A stretch of DNA of 64,000 nt from Bacteroidia bacterium (lineage in GTDB: Bacteria; Bacteroidota; Bacteroidia; Flavobacteriales; Schleiferiaceae): contig JAUHWL010000004.1 of NCBI GenBank assembly GCA_030424545.1, forward strand, positions 186,001 to 250,000, in the 5' to 3' direction. This document shows positions 9,680 through 18,385 of this stretch, piece by piece. The translations under genes and the position numbers were made by a program. The notes beneath the pieces are model-generated. The model saw only the letters and a program-made list of their open reading frames with translations. It did not search any database and was not told where the DNA came from. Each line of letters begins with the position of its first letter. Position 1 is the first letter of the stretch.

Positions 9680-9855
9680 AAACTCACAGCCACGCCCAAG
9701 TGTGGCATCCATTCTATCTCAAAGGGATATGCATCCTTCACAAATTCTCCTTCAATGTTTGAAGGAATACCCGTATGGGAGGTAGTTAGAAAGTTTGAAG
9801 GGGTGGCCGACCGCAAGGAAAACGGGGTATTTAGAAATATTTGCTCACAAAAAAT
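9680..9855. other. structured, apparently noncoding intergenic segment
   Basis: Between the exported protein and its terminator lie about 175 bases that are markedly richer in G+C than other gaps. They contain two short hairpins: GCCAC/GTGGC at 9689-9706 and TCCTTCAA-TGT-TTGAAGGA at 9748-9766. An open minus-strand frame runs through it but has no start signal, no domain and no codon pattern that I trust. It may be a degraded repetitive element or an extended 3' UTR. Confidence 0.35.
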
Positions 9856-9878
9856 GAACCCACTTTGGTTCCTTTTTT
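9856..9878 (+). terminator. terminator of the T9SS protein gene
   Basis: Stem GAACC / GGTTC with a 6-base loop followed by C and six T. It lies about 190 bases after the stop codon. Confidence 0.6.
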
Positions 9879-9898
9879 AAATTTTTGCGGTTTCTTAT

Positions 9899-10549
9899 TT
9901 ATTGTATTAAATAGTTAGACAGTCGTTTTTCAATCCAATTATTTGTGGTTCCTGCAAAAAATGAAGTCTCAAAAATTTTCCCAATATCTTCAGCATATAC
10001 ATTATTGAAATATTTAGTAAACGAGCTGTCAGAAATATATTGAATTACGGTTCCTTTATAATTTAAACCACCATTGTAATCTCCCGAAGCCGTATGTATT
10101 ACATCTAAATAAGGCTCCATGGTATAGAATATATCGGCAATCGTATCATTATTCCCAACCACTAAAGACCAAGAATTAAACGTATTAACAAAGTCATTTT
10201 CCGCAAAAAGTACGGTTCCTTTTTCATTCACCAAATAGCCTGAAGAATCTCGTACCAAATCAACTAATCCCCAGGAGTTATTTCCTGTATATTGAATAAT
10301 TCCCATTCTAACAAAATAGGTATTGCCTTTAATTAAAATGTCGCGTTGTATAACAATACTATCTTTTAGCCCTGAATTCTGAACAGTGCCCATATCTGGG
10401 TTAACGTTAAAATTTTCATAGACCCAATAATTACCGATAGCTAAAGGCACATGGTATAATTGCGCTTGGTTGTTGTTTTGACTAGTTGATTCGTCTTTTT
10501 TACACGAAATTAAAGCAATAATTGTTGCGAAATAAAGCAGCTTTTTCAT
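9899..10549 (-). CDS. hypothetical lipoprotein
   Basis: 216 residues with a lipoprotein signal: MKKLLYFATIIALISC, Cys16, followed by KKDE. The mature part begins with a Gln/Asn linker, then 'YHVPLAIGNYWVYENF', a pattern seen in Bacteroidota surface lipoproteins of unknown role, and is rich in beta-strand-like segments with aromatic residues. No catalytic motif. It is transcribed alone; the purL terminator lies about 100 bases upstream. Confidence 0.75.
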   Translation of the reverse strand: MKKLLYFATIIALISCKKDESTSQNNNQAQLYHVPLAIGNYWVYENFNVNPDMGTVQNSGLKDSIVIQRDILIKGNTYFVRMGIIQYTGNNSWGLVDLVRDSSGYLVNEKGTVLFAENDFVNTFNSWSLVVGNNDTIADIFYTMEPYLDVIHTASGDYNGGLNYKGTVIQYISDSSFTKYFNNVYAEDIGKIFETSFFAGTTNNWIEKRLSNYLIQ

Positions 10550-10647
10550 CTTATATATAGAAGTTAGTTAATTTGGGTATCGTTGCTTTATGCCGTGTTT
10601 TTTGAGTTAGGCATTAATAACGAGTTAAATAAAGTTATATTTCAAAC

Positions 10648-10679
10648 AAAAAAAGGAACCCAATCGGGTTCCTTTTTTT
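10648..10679 (-). terminator. terminator of purL (bidirectional form)
   Basis: Perfect 7-bp GGAACCC / GGGTTCC stem with an AATC loop, A-run on the left and T-run on the right, so it could work both ways. It lies 25 bases past the purL stop. Confidence 0.85.
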
Positions 10680-10703
10680 ATCTCATATCTACATACTAAA
10701 ATC

Positions 10704-13700
10704 TCACATCTTCTTTTCCACCCACTCCTTCGCATTTCTAAAGGCCAAGATCCATGGAGAAAGCACTTCTTGCTTTTTCTCTGCAGGATAATAACCCCAG
10801 TTGTGTGGGAAGATAGAACGCTCAAAGTGCGGCATAATCGCCAAGTGGCGGCCATCTTTGCTAGCTATACCCGCTACGTTATAGTCAGAGCCATTTGGGT
10901 TACCTGGGTAACCTTCGTGCGTATATTTTGCAATGACGTTGTATTCGCCTTCCGCTTCAGGTAAGCTGAATTTTCCTTCTCCGTGTGCGGCCCAAATTCC
11001 AAGGGTGCAACCCGACAAAGAACCCAACATTACGGAGTCATTTTCAGGAACCGTTACGTTGATAAATCCGCTTTCGAATTTACCCGACTCGTTGTGTAAC
11101 AATTTAGGATGAACATCGTGTTCTGGGTATAAAAGTCCCAATTCGCCCATTAACTGGCAACCGTTACAAATACCTAAAGAAGCGGTGTTTCCTCTTGCAT
11201 AGAAAGCATCCAAAGCAGCTTTTGCTTTTTCGTTGTACAAGAATGCTCCTGCCCAACCTTTGGCAGAACCCAATACATCCGAGTTAGAGAAACCTCCAAC
11301 AAAAGCGATAAAGTTCACATCGCTCAAATCTTCACGACCAGCAATCAAATCGGTCATGTGAACATCTTTTACGTCAAATCCAGCCAAGTGCATAGCGTAG
11401 GCCATTTCACGGTCTCCGTTTACACCTTTCTCACGAATGATAGCTGCTTTCACACCCGTTGCGTTTTTGCGATTCGGATCTAATCCTAATTCTGCGTAAG
11501 CACCTTTAAAGTCTTTTGGGAAAACGTAGCTCAACGCTTGGTTTTTATAATTGTCAAAACGCTCTTTCGCTTTGCCCTTTGAGGTTTGTTTCGCGTCAAG
11601 CAAATACGAAGTTTTGTACCATGTATCGCGCAAAGAGTCGATATCTAAAACGTAAGTGTTATTTGCGGTAAGCAATTTGGCTTCGCGCTTATCAGTTACA
11701 TTTCCAATCACTTTGGCTCCAGCTATAGCCGAAGTTACTTTGTCCACATTCTCGTTCGCCACCTGAATCAAGATTCCGGCTTTTTCAGAGAATAATAATT
11801 TAATGTCGTCTTCGGCTTCGATGTCAGATAGGTCGATGTTGATACCCACTTTTGGCTCAGCAAATGTCATTTCAAGCATGGCGGTAATCATACCTCCGGC
11901 AGAAATATCATGACCGGCTAAAATCATTCGGTCTTCAATCAATTGCTGAACTGCAGCAAAGTTGGCGGCAAATTGCTTGGCGTCTTTTATGCTTGGCGCA
12001 GAAGTTCCAATCTTGTTTACAATCTGAGCAAAGCTCGATCCACCTAATTTGAAATCATCGCCACTCAAGTCGATGTACATCAAGGTAGAGTTGGTGTTGG
12101 GCTGCAAGACTGGCTCCACCGTTTTGTTGATGTCGCTCACTTCGCCAACGGCCGTAATGATTACCGTTCCCGGAGAATACACTACATCGTCTTTGTATTT
12201 CTGCGTCATGCTCAGGCTATCTTTCCCTGTTGGGATGTTGATGCCTAGCTCACAAGCAAAATCTGAAATACCTTTTACAGCATCGTACAAACGAGCATTT
12301 TCGCCTTCGTTCTTAGCTGGCCACATCCAGTTGGCTGAAAGTGAAATTCCGCCCAAGCCATCAGCAATTGGTGCCCAGATAATGTTAGTCAATGCTTCAG
12401 CAATTGAAGCTTGTGAACCCGCTACAGGATCGATTAACGCAGAAACAGGCGCATGTCCCACAGAAGTGGCAATACCTTTTACACCGCGGTAATCAAGCGC
12501 CATGATACCTAAGTTGTTCAATGGCAATTGTACCGGTCCAGCGGTTTGTTGTTTGGCTACACGGCCGGTTACGCAGCGGTCAACTTTGTTGGTCAACCAG
12601 TCTTTACAAGCTACTGCTTCCAACTGTAAAACAGCGTTTAAATATTCTTGCATTTTGCTGGCATCGTAAGCCACTTCTGCAAAATTGCTTGGTGTTCTTT
12701 TATCTTCTAAAATGGTTTTTGGCGATGAACCAAACATGTGGCCCAATTCCCAATCCATTGGGTTTTGACCCGATTTTTTGTTTTCAAAAACAAACTTGTG
12801 ATCGCCTGTAGTTTCACCAACCACATAGATGGGAGCTCTCTCTCGCTCCGCGATTTTGGTGAGTAGGTCAATGTCTTTTTCTTTCAACACCAAGCCCATG
12901 CGCTCTTGGCTCTCGTTGCCAATAATTTCTTTGTCAGAAAGCGTTGGATCGCCAACAGGCAATTTGTTCACATCGATACGGCCACCGGTTTCTTCCACCA
13001 ATTCTGATAAGCAGTTTAAGTGTCCACCAGCTCCGTGATCGTGAATAGAAACAATCGGGTTAATATCTAATTCGGCCATAGCGCGAACTGCGTTGTAGGC
13101 TCTTTTTTGCATTTCTGGATTTGAACGCTGAATAGCATTCAACTCAATTCCGCTGCTAAATTCTCCGGTGGCAACCGAAGAAACAGCGCCACCGCCCATA
13201 CCGATGCGGTAGTTGTCACCACCCATCACCACGATTTTATCGCCAACTTCGGGGGTGTCTTTTAAGGCGTCTTTTTCTTTTCCATAACCGATTCCACCGG
13301 CTTGCATGATTACTTTGTCGTAACCATATTTTTTACCGCCTTCTTCGTGTTCAAAAGTTAGAACAGAACCATTGATGAGCGGCTGTCCGAATTTGTTTCC
13401 AAAATCAGAAGCACCGATAGATGCTTTGATTAAGATGTCCATGGGCGTTTGGTATAACCATTCGCGCTCGGCCATGCCGTTTTCCCATTCGCGACCTTCT
13501 TCCAAACGAGAATAAGCGGTCATATAAACGGCAGTTCCCGCTAAAGGCATCGAACCTTTTCCACCTGCCATACGATCTCTGATTTCCCCACCAGAACCAG
13601 TTGCAGCTCCGTTAAAAGGCTCAACTGTAGTTGGGAAATTGTGGGTTTCTGCTTTTAGCGAGATTACAGAATCAAAGTCTTTGGTCTCGAAGAAATCAGA

Positions 13701-14390
13701 TTCATCTTGACGTTTTGGTGCAAATTGCTCAACGCGGCTTCCTTTGATAAAAGCAACGTTGTCTTTGTAAGCAGAAACTATTTTTCCAGGATGGTCAGCC
13801 GAAGTTTTCTTGATCAATTTGAAAAGAGAAGTAGGCATCTCTTCGCCATCGATAATAAACTGGCCGTTAAATATTTTGTGACGACAGTGTTCAGAGTTTA
13901 CTTGCGAAAAACCGAAGATTTCAGAGTCGGTTAATTTTCTGCCCAAGTCTTTCGCAACACTTTCTAAGTATTCTATTTCCTCACCGCTAAGGGCCAAACC
14001 TTCTTGCTGGTTGTAAGCCGCGATGTCGTCTATATGCAAGACTTTAACAGGCTCATTGTTAACGGTGTAAATATCTTGATGCAAACCCTTATACAACACT
14101 TGTAGCATAGGGTCATGATCGGCCTTTTCAGAATCTACCATAAAGTATTCCTCAATTCTGAAGATACCTTTAATGCCCATGTTTTGGGTGATTTCCACCG
14201 CGTTGGTAGCCCATGGGGTAATCATCTCTTTGCGAGGGCCAACAAAAAAGCCCTCCAAAGTATCGCTGTTGTGTAGTTCAGCGCCCCCGAAGAGCCACGT
14301 TAATTTTGGTAAATCTGTTGAATTGATTTCCTTTGAAAGTCCAACGGCATAAACCTTATTGGCTTCTTTGGACGAGAAAAATTTGATCAT
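10704..14390 (-). CDS. purL: phosphoribosylformylglycinamidine synthase
   Basis: 1228 residues, the large single-chain form that converts FGAR, glutamine and ATP to FGAM in purine synthesis. In order: N-terminal PurS-like domain, linker, two AIRS-like synthase halves (ETHNFPTTVEPFNGAATG, HDHGAGGHLNCL; GHDISAGGMITAM) and a C-terminal glutamine amidotransferase. The amidotransferase nucleophile is Cys1075 in LGICNGCQ, and the His-Glu pair lies in MPHFERSIFP. Fused PurL is usual in Bacteroidota and gamma-proteobacteria, so separate purQ and purS are not expected. It is monocistronic between a terminator and a divergent gene. No purine riboswitch is visible in the 165-base leader. Confidence 0.97.
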   Translation of the reverse strand: MIKFFSSKEANKVYAVGLSKEINSTDLPKLTWLFGGAELHNSDTLEGFFVGPRKEMITPWATNAVEITQNMGIKGIFRIEEYFMVDSEKADHDPMLQVLYKGLHQDIYTVNNEPVKVLHIDDIAAYNQQEGLALSGEEIEYLESVAKDLGRKLTDSEIFGFSQVNSEHCRHKIFNGQFIIDGEEMPTSLFKLIKKTSADHPGKIVSAYKDNVAFIKGSRVEQFAPKRQDESDFFETKDFDSVISLKAETHNFPTTVEPFNGAATGSGGEIRDRMAGGKGSMPLAGTAVYMTAYSRLEEGREWENGMAEREWLYQTPMDILIKASIGASDFGNKFGQPLINGSVLTFEHEEGGKKYGYDKVIMQAGGIGYGKEKDALKDTPEVGDKIVVMGGDNYRIGMGGGAVSSVATGEFSSGIELNAIQRSNPEMQKRAYNAVRAMAELDINPIVSIHDHGAGGHLNCLSELVEETGGRIDVNKLPVGDPTLSDKEIIGNESQERMGLVLKEKDIDLLTKIAERERAPIYVVGETTGDHKFVFENKKSGQNPMDWELGHMFGSSPKTILEDKRTPSNFAEVAYDASKMQEYLNAVLQLEAVACKDWLTNKVDRCVTGRVAKQQTAGPVQLPLNNLGIMALDYRGVKGIATSVGHAPVSALIDPVAGSQASIAEALTNIIWAPIADGLGGISLSANWMWPAKNEGENARLYDAVKGISDFACELGINIPTGKDSLSMTQKYKDDVVYSPGTVIITAVGEVSDINKTVEPVLQPNTNSTLMYIDLSGDDFKLGGSSFAQIVNKIGTSAPSIKDAKQFAANFAAVQQLIEDRMILAGHDISAGGMITAMLEMTFAEPKVGINIDLSDIEAEDDIKLLFSEKAGILIQVANENVDKVTSAIAGAKVIGNVTDKREAKLLTANNTYVLDIDSLRDTWYKTSYLLDAKQTSKGKAKERFDNYKNQALSYVFPKDFKGAYAELGLDPNRKNATGVKAAIIREKGVNGDREMAYAMHLAGFDVKDVHMTDLIAGREDLSDVNFIAFVGGFSNSDVLGSAKGWAGAFLYNEKAKAALDAFYARGNTASLGICNGCQLMGELGLLYPEHDVHPKLLHNESGKFESGFINVTVPENDSVMLGSLSGCTLGIWAAHGEGKFSLPEAEGEYNVIAKYTHEGYPGNPNGSDYNVAGIASKDGRHLAIMPHFERSIFPHNWGYYPAEKKQEVLSPWILAFRNAKEWVEKKM

Positions 14391-14555
14391 TCTAAGCGTA
14401 TTAAAACCCTACAATTTCTGAGCTGCAAATGTAATGAAGCAAATGATTTTGGTTGATGGTTTTTTAGCGCAAATCATTGTTGCAAATAAAGAAATAACAC
14501 AGTTCACGTAATTCTCATATTTAGCATATTTGCCGAAATTCAAAAGCTTTTAATA

Positions 14556-15287
14556 GTGTTACGGAATGGTTTTTTCATTTTCTTACTTTTTACTGCCTTT
14601 TTAGCAAAAAGTCAAAGTTCAGAAAATGATTTCTCTACACAATATTGGTTGGATTTGGTTCCTAAATGGAATTTAAAAGGACAATCTGATTTAAAGTTGG
14701 ATTTAGGATATCGTACAATTAGTCCGCAAACATGGCAGCGGTTTATTTTACGAGGACAATATGAATACTATTCTTATGATTTATTGTTTAAAAGTGCCAA
14801 TACCAAAGAAAGGTTAATAGGCGGATTGGGATTGTTTTATTTAGATGCTTTTGAGGGTTCAAACTCATTAGAGATTAGGCCGATGCAAGGGTATCAATTG
14901 GATTTAGAGATAAATAGCTATTTAAGCATCTATCAACTTTTGCGCTTTGAGGAACGCTTTGAAATGAAATTTGATTCTAATCAAGACAATGATTTTGGTT
15001 TTCGAATTCGGTATAAAGCCCAAATGGATTATGAAATTGGCGATCTTGTTTTTCAAAAAGGTACAGGGTTTTATATCCCTTTTTACGTAGAGGTTTTTCT
15101 AAATATTGTAAGCATCAAACAGTTTAATGATGTACTCCGTATTTCTCCTGGGATAGGATATCAGTTTAATTCAGATTTCAAAATTCAACTTACTGCGGCA
15201 TATCAGTACACCTATGAGGAATTTAAAGAGCTAACAAGAACGAACAATGTTGTATTTAGGTTGGCTGTTTACAAAACAATATTCTAG
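14556..15287 (+). CDS. DUF2490 family protein
   Basis: 243 residues, GTG start at 14556 placed just before the signal peptide (FFIFLLFTAFLAKS-Q). No in-frame ATG precedes it. The mature protein (DFSTQYWLDLVPKWNLKGQ, GYRTISPQTWQRFILRGQYEY, RFEERFEMKF) matches the DUF2490 pattern and reads as a small outer-membrane barrel ending in a hydrophobic strand (VFRLAVYKTIF). Function not known for the family. Its stop overlaps the stop of the convergent TIGR02757 gene through a shared CTAG. Confidence 0.8.
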   Translation: MLRNGFFIFLLFTAFLAKSQSSENDFSTQYWLDLVPKWNLKGQSDLKLDLGYRTISPQTWQRFILRGQYEYYSYDLLFKSANTKERLIGGLGLFYLDAFEGSNSLEIRPMQGYQLDLEINSYLSIYQLLRFEERFEMKFDSNQDNDFGFRIRYKAQMDYEIGDLVFQKGTGFYIPFYVEVFLNIVSIKQFNDVLRISPGIGYQFNSDFKIQLTAAYQYTYEEFKELTRTNNVVFRLAVYKTIF

Positions 15288-16045
15288 CTAAATTTTTCAA
15301 AAACGCCTAGACCAAAAAGGGCGAAATCATACTTTACAGGGTCTGATGCATCTATTTTACGCAATGCAGAATTGAGTTCATCTACGGCTTGCCAATCGTT
15401 TTGCGTTCTTTTAAGTAAACTTAAACTTCGTGCCACTCGTCCGCTGTGTACGTCCAATGGGCAAGAAAGTAAACCTGGTGATATATTTTTCCACACTCCA
15501 AAATCAACAGCATCGTTGCGTACCATCCACCGTAAATACATGTTTATACGCTTGGCTGCACTGCCTTTAAATGGGTCAGGTAAATGTCTTTCGGTACGGG
15601 CTAAAATCCCGTTTTCTATAAAATATCGTTTAAATTGATGCAGGCCGTTTTTTAAATCATGAGCATCATGTTCATGAATGAAAAGTGTCTCCAAAGAATC
15701 AGATGTAGCGTAAAACTTTTGCAAAGCCAACACAAATCCCTTCACATCATCTGCATTAAATGTGCGGTGCACAAAACCATTCAAGCTTTGTAAATCATTA
15801 GCAGATGCGTTTTTCACAAAATCAAATGGCGAATTATCCATACGTGCCATTAAATCTTTGCTTTTGTTAATAATTGTTTTGCGCTGGCCCCATGCAAAAA
15901 CAGCTGCAAACAACCCCGCAATTTCAATGTCTTGTGTTATCGTGAACCGGTGAGGAATTTGAACAGGGTCATCTTTAATAAAATCTACGGTGCTGTAAAT
16001 AAGATATTTTTCATTTAAAAATGATTTAAGTTCATTTTCGTTCAT
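15284..16045 (-). CDS. TIGR02757 family protein (DUF2400)
   Basis: 253 residues from the ATG at 16045 (MNENELKSFLNEKY), where family similarity begins; the frame is open for 23 more codons upstream but that part looks unrelated. Recognised by PHRFTITQDIEIAGLFAA, FAWGQRKTIINKSKDLM, HLPDPFKGSAAKRINMYLRW and LDVHSGRVARSLSLL. These conserved helices resemble HhH-GPD DNA glycosylase folds, so a DNA repair role is often guessed, but no activity is established. Monocistronic. Confidence 0.88.
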   Translation of the reverse strand: MNENELKSFLNEKYLIYSTVDFIKDDPVQIPHRFTITQDIEIAGLFAAVFAWGQRKTIINKSKDLMARMDNSPFDFVKNASANDLQSLNGFVHRTFNADDVKGFVLALQKFYATSDSLETLFIHEHDAHDLKNGLHQFKRYFIENGILARTERHLPDPFKGSAAKRINMYLRWMVRNDAVDFGVWKNISPGLLSCPLDVHSGRVARSLSLLKRTQNDWQAVDELNSALRKIDASDPVKYDFALFGLGVFEKFS

Positions 16046-16420
16046 AAGTAACATTTCAAGTGGAAACACAAATATGGTTACTTCAATTAAATAATGCCTG
16101 TATTTAAATATCAACCTTTTACCAAGATTTTTCTCCGTTTGTTTTAAAAAATACTTTCTAATGAGTACGCTACTTTTTTCATCTACTATAAATTTTTTGA
16201 AAGGATTTATTTATCAATAATGCAATGATGTGAAACAGACAGGAAAGGGGTAAACCGCTAAGTTCAATACATTTAGAAAATAACCTGCCGCCATGAATTT
16301 AATACTACGTTTTATGCAGGGCCATTTTTCGATTTGTATGAATCAAATGCAAATGACTACTGGCCATTTTTCAGTTAAGCAACAATGGGCTAATGGGTTT
16401 GAAAGTAAACACAAAAAGTT
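16046..16420 (+). promoter_or_regulatory. upstream region of the cyclase array, with spaced direct repeat
   Basis: 375 bases without a convincing gene. Two copies of GGCCATTTTTC lie at 16320-16330 and 16362-16372, 42 bases apart (four helical turns), about 50-100 bases before the first cyclase start. This spacing suits a dimeric regulator binding on one DNA face, but could be chance. A 43-codon frame (ATG 16293, stop TGA 16422-16424 overlapping the cyclase ATG) also covers both copies, giving a repeated GHFS in the peptide. I see no signal peptide or domain in it, so I keep it as a possible leader peptide only. Confidence 0.35.
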
Positions 16421-18385
16421 ATGAGAATTCTAGTTTTTATAGTGTGCCTATTTTCTGCCGTAAATACTTTGGCATATACAAACTTGGACAGCCTATGGCA
16501 AATTTGGGAAGATCCCTCGCAAGCCGATACGATAAAGTGTAAAGCGATAGATGACTTGATTTGGGATGGCTTAATGTATAGTAACTCAGACAGTGCTATT
16601 GTACTTGGAAAAATTTTTTATGCCTATGCTATAAAACAAAACCTAGACAAGCAAAAATGTACGTCTTTAAATGCACTTGGCACTTGTTATTGGGTAAAAG
16701 CTGAATACATTACGGCTATTGATTATTTTGAGCAAAGTCTAGCTTTGGCAGAATATATCAACAATACGGGAGGCACTGCTTCTGCGCTCAATAATATTGG
16801 TGGCATCTACTCAGACCAAGGGTATCACCCAAAAGCACTTCACTATTTTAAACGTAGTTTAGCTCTTCAAGAAAAATTGTCAAACACTAATGGCATTGCC
16901 GTAGTTACCAGCAATATAGGTGCTATATACAAAGAGCTAGGTGACTTAGAACAGGCCTTGAAGCATGGCCAAAAAAGTTTGTCTTTATACGAGTTGACAA
17001 ATGACCAATTTGGAATGGCTATAGAGCTCTTAAAAATTGGCAGCATTTACGCTAGTCAAAAAAATTATGAAAAAGCTTTGCCATTTTATTTGCGTGCTAT
17101 TGAGATTAGGGAGCAGATAAACAATAAGCACGAGTTGGTAAGTGCATTAGAAATGACCGGCTATTTATTGTCTAAAATGGGAAGGTTTGATGAAGCAATA
17201 AAATACATTGAAAAGGCTATAAAATTAGCCGATGAAGTGGGTAATAAACGCGGTTATGCCATTAGCACCATGGTATTGGGTAGGGTTTACAAAGAATACA
17301 AGAAATTTAATCAGGCTATTTTTTATTGCGAAAAAGCTTACGGATTGCTACATGATTTATCTATTTTAAGACAACAAAAAAATGCTTGCAATTGTCTTTA
17401 TGAATCCTACAAAGCATTGGGTCAAAACGGAAAGGCACTAAAGTATTACGAGCTAAAAATTGAATTACAAGACAGCTTGCATGTTACAGAAACTGCCACA
17501 AGACTCCAACAAATGGAGTTTGCGAAACAATCGTTAGCGGATAGTATTGCCAAGGCAGAAGAAGTGCGTTTGGTTCAAGAAGCTCATGAGGAAGAATTGA
17601 GGGTAGAAGAAAATACAAGAAATATTTCACTCGGAGTTGGCGCATTTCTTTTTTTACTTGCCGGAGGAATTTACAGCCGTTTGCGCTATGTGCGTAAATC
17701 AAAGGCTACATTACAAGTAGAAAAAGACCGTTCAGATAATTTGCTGCTCAACATCCTCCCCGAAGAAATTGCCCAAGAACTCAAAGAAAAAGGCAAAGCC
17801 GATGCCCAGGATTTTGACATGGTATCTATTCTATTTACAGATTTCAAGGACTTTACAGCACAAAGCGCCAAACTAAGCGCTACAGAGTTGGTGCGTGAAA
17901 TAAACCTATGCTTTGAAGCCTTTGACCACATTATTGAAAAATACAACATTGAAAAAATAAAAACCATTGGCGATGCCTACATGGCAGCAGGCGGGTTACC
18001 CGTACCTACAGATGATTCAGTGAAAAACACTGTGTTGGCGGCTTTGGAGCTCCAAGGTTTTATTCGCGAACATAAAACAGCAAACGATGCATTAGGAAAG
18101 CCTGCTTTTGAAATGCGCGTGGGTATTCACACCGGCCCCGTTGTAGCTGGAATTGTTGGCGTTAAAAAGTTCCAATACGACATTTGGGGAGACACCGTGA
18201 ACACGGCCGCCCGCATGGAAAGCTCTGGAGAAGTGGGCAAAGTAAACATCAGCCAAGCCACGTATGAGCTGTTGAAAGACGACCCGCAATTTGCTTTTGA
18301 ATGCCGTGGTAAAATTAAAGCCAAAGGCAAGGGAGAAATGGAGATGTATTTCGTTAGCTCACCCATCAATAACCAACCATCATGA
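16421..18385 (+). CDS. TPR-sensor adenylate cyclase, array member 1
   Basis: 654 residues. Signal peptide (about 1-18), then about six TPR units with a 40-residue period (about 75-345), a charged coiled coil (about 350-398), one membrane helix (about 400-422, SLGVGAFLFLLAGGIY), a cyclase-transducer-like helix (LLLNILPEEIAQELKEKG) and a class III cyclase domain (about 465-640). Metal ligands Asp474 (LFTDFKDFT) and Asp518 (TIGDAYM), adenine-specifying Lys514 and Asp587 (QYDIWGD), and transition-state Asn594/Arg598 are all present, so it should make cAMP from ATP. The TPR part is predicted periplasmic. Its stop overlaps member 2 by 4 bases (ATGA). The signal sensed is unknown. Confidence 0.92.
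   Translation: MRILVFIVCLFSAVNTLAYTNLDSLWQIWEDPSQADTIKCKAIDDLIWDGLMYSNSDSAIVLGKIFYAYAIKQNLDKQKCTSLNALGTCYWVKAEYITAIDYFEQSLALAEYINNTGGTASALNNIGGIYSDQGYHPKALHYFKRSLALQEKLSNTNGIAVVTSNIGAIYKELGDLEQALKHGQKSLSLYELTNDQFGMAIELLKIGSIYASQKNYEKALPFYLRAIEIREQINNKHELVSALEMTGYLLSKMGRFDEAIKYIEKAIKLADEVGNKRGYAISTMVLGRVYKEYKKFNQAIFYCEKAYGLLHDLSILRQQKNACNCLYESYKALGQNGKALKYYELKIELQDSLHVTETATRLQQMEFAKQSLADSIAKAEEVRLVQEAHEEELRVEENTRNISLGVGAFLFLLAGGIYSRLRYVRKSKATLQVEKDRSDNLLLNILPEEIAQELKEKGKADAQDFDMVSILFTDFKDFTAQSAKLSATELVREINLCFEAFDHIIEKYNIEKIKTIGDAYMAAGGLPVPTDDSVKNTVLAALELQGFIREHKTANDALGKPAFEMRVGIHTGPVVAGIVGVKKFQYDIWGDTVNTAARMESSGEVGKVNISQATYELLKDDPQFAFECRGKIKAKGKGEMEMYFVSSPINNQPS

Noticed and set aside
9607-9816. 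69-codon minus-strand frame crossing the end of the T9SS gene
   Set aside because: No start signal and partly antisense to the sorting domain; treated as a possible repeat relic instead.
12049-12492. Plus-strand frame of 147 codons within purL
   Set aside because: Antisense shadow of a very well conserved housekeeping gene.
14391-14555. Purine or other riboswitch ahead of purL
   Set aside because: No conserved aptamer-like stems or junction found in the leader.
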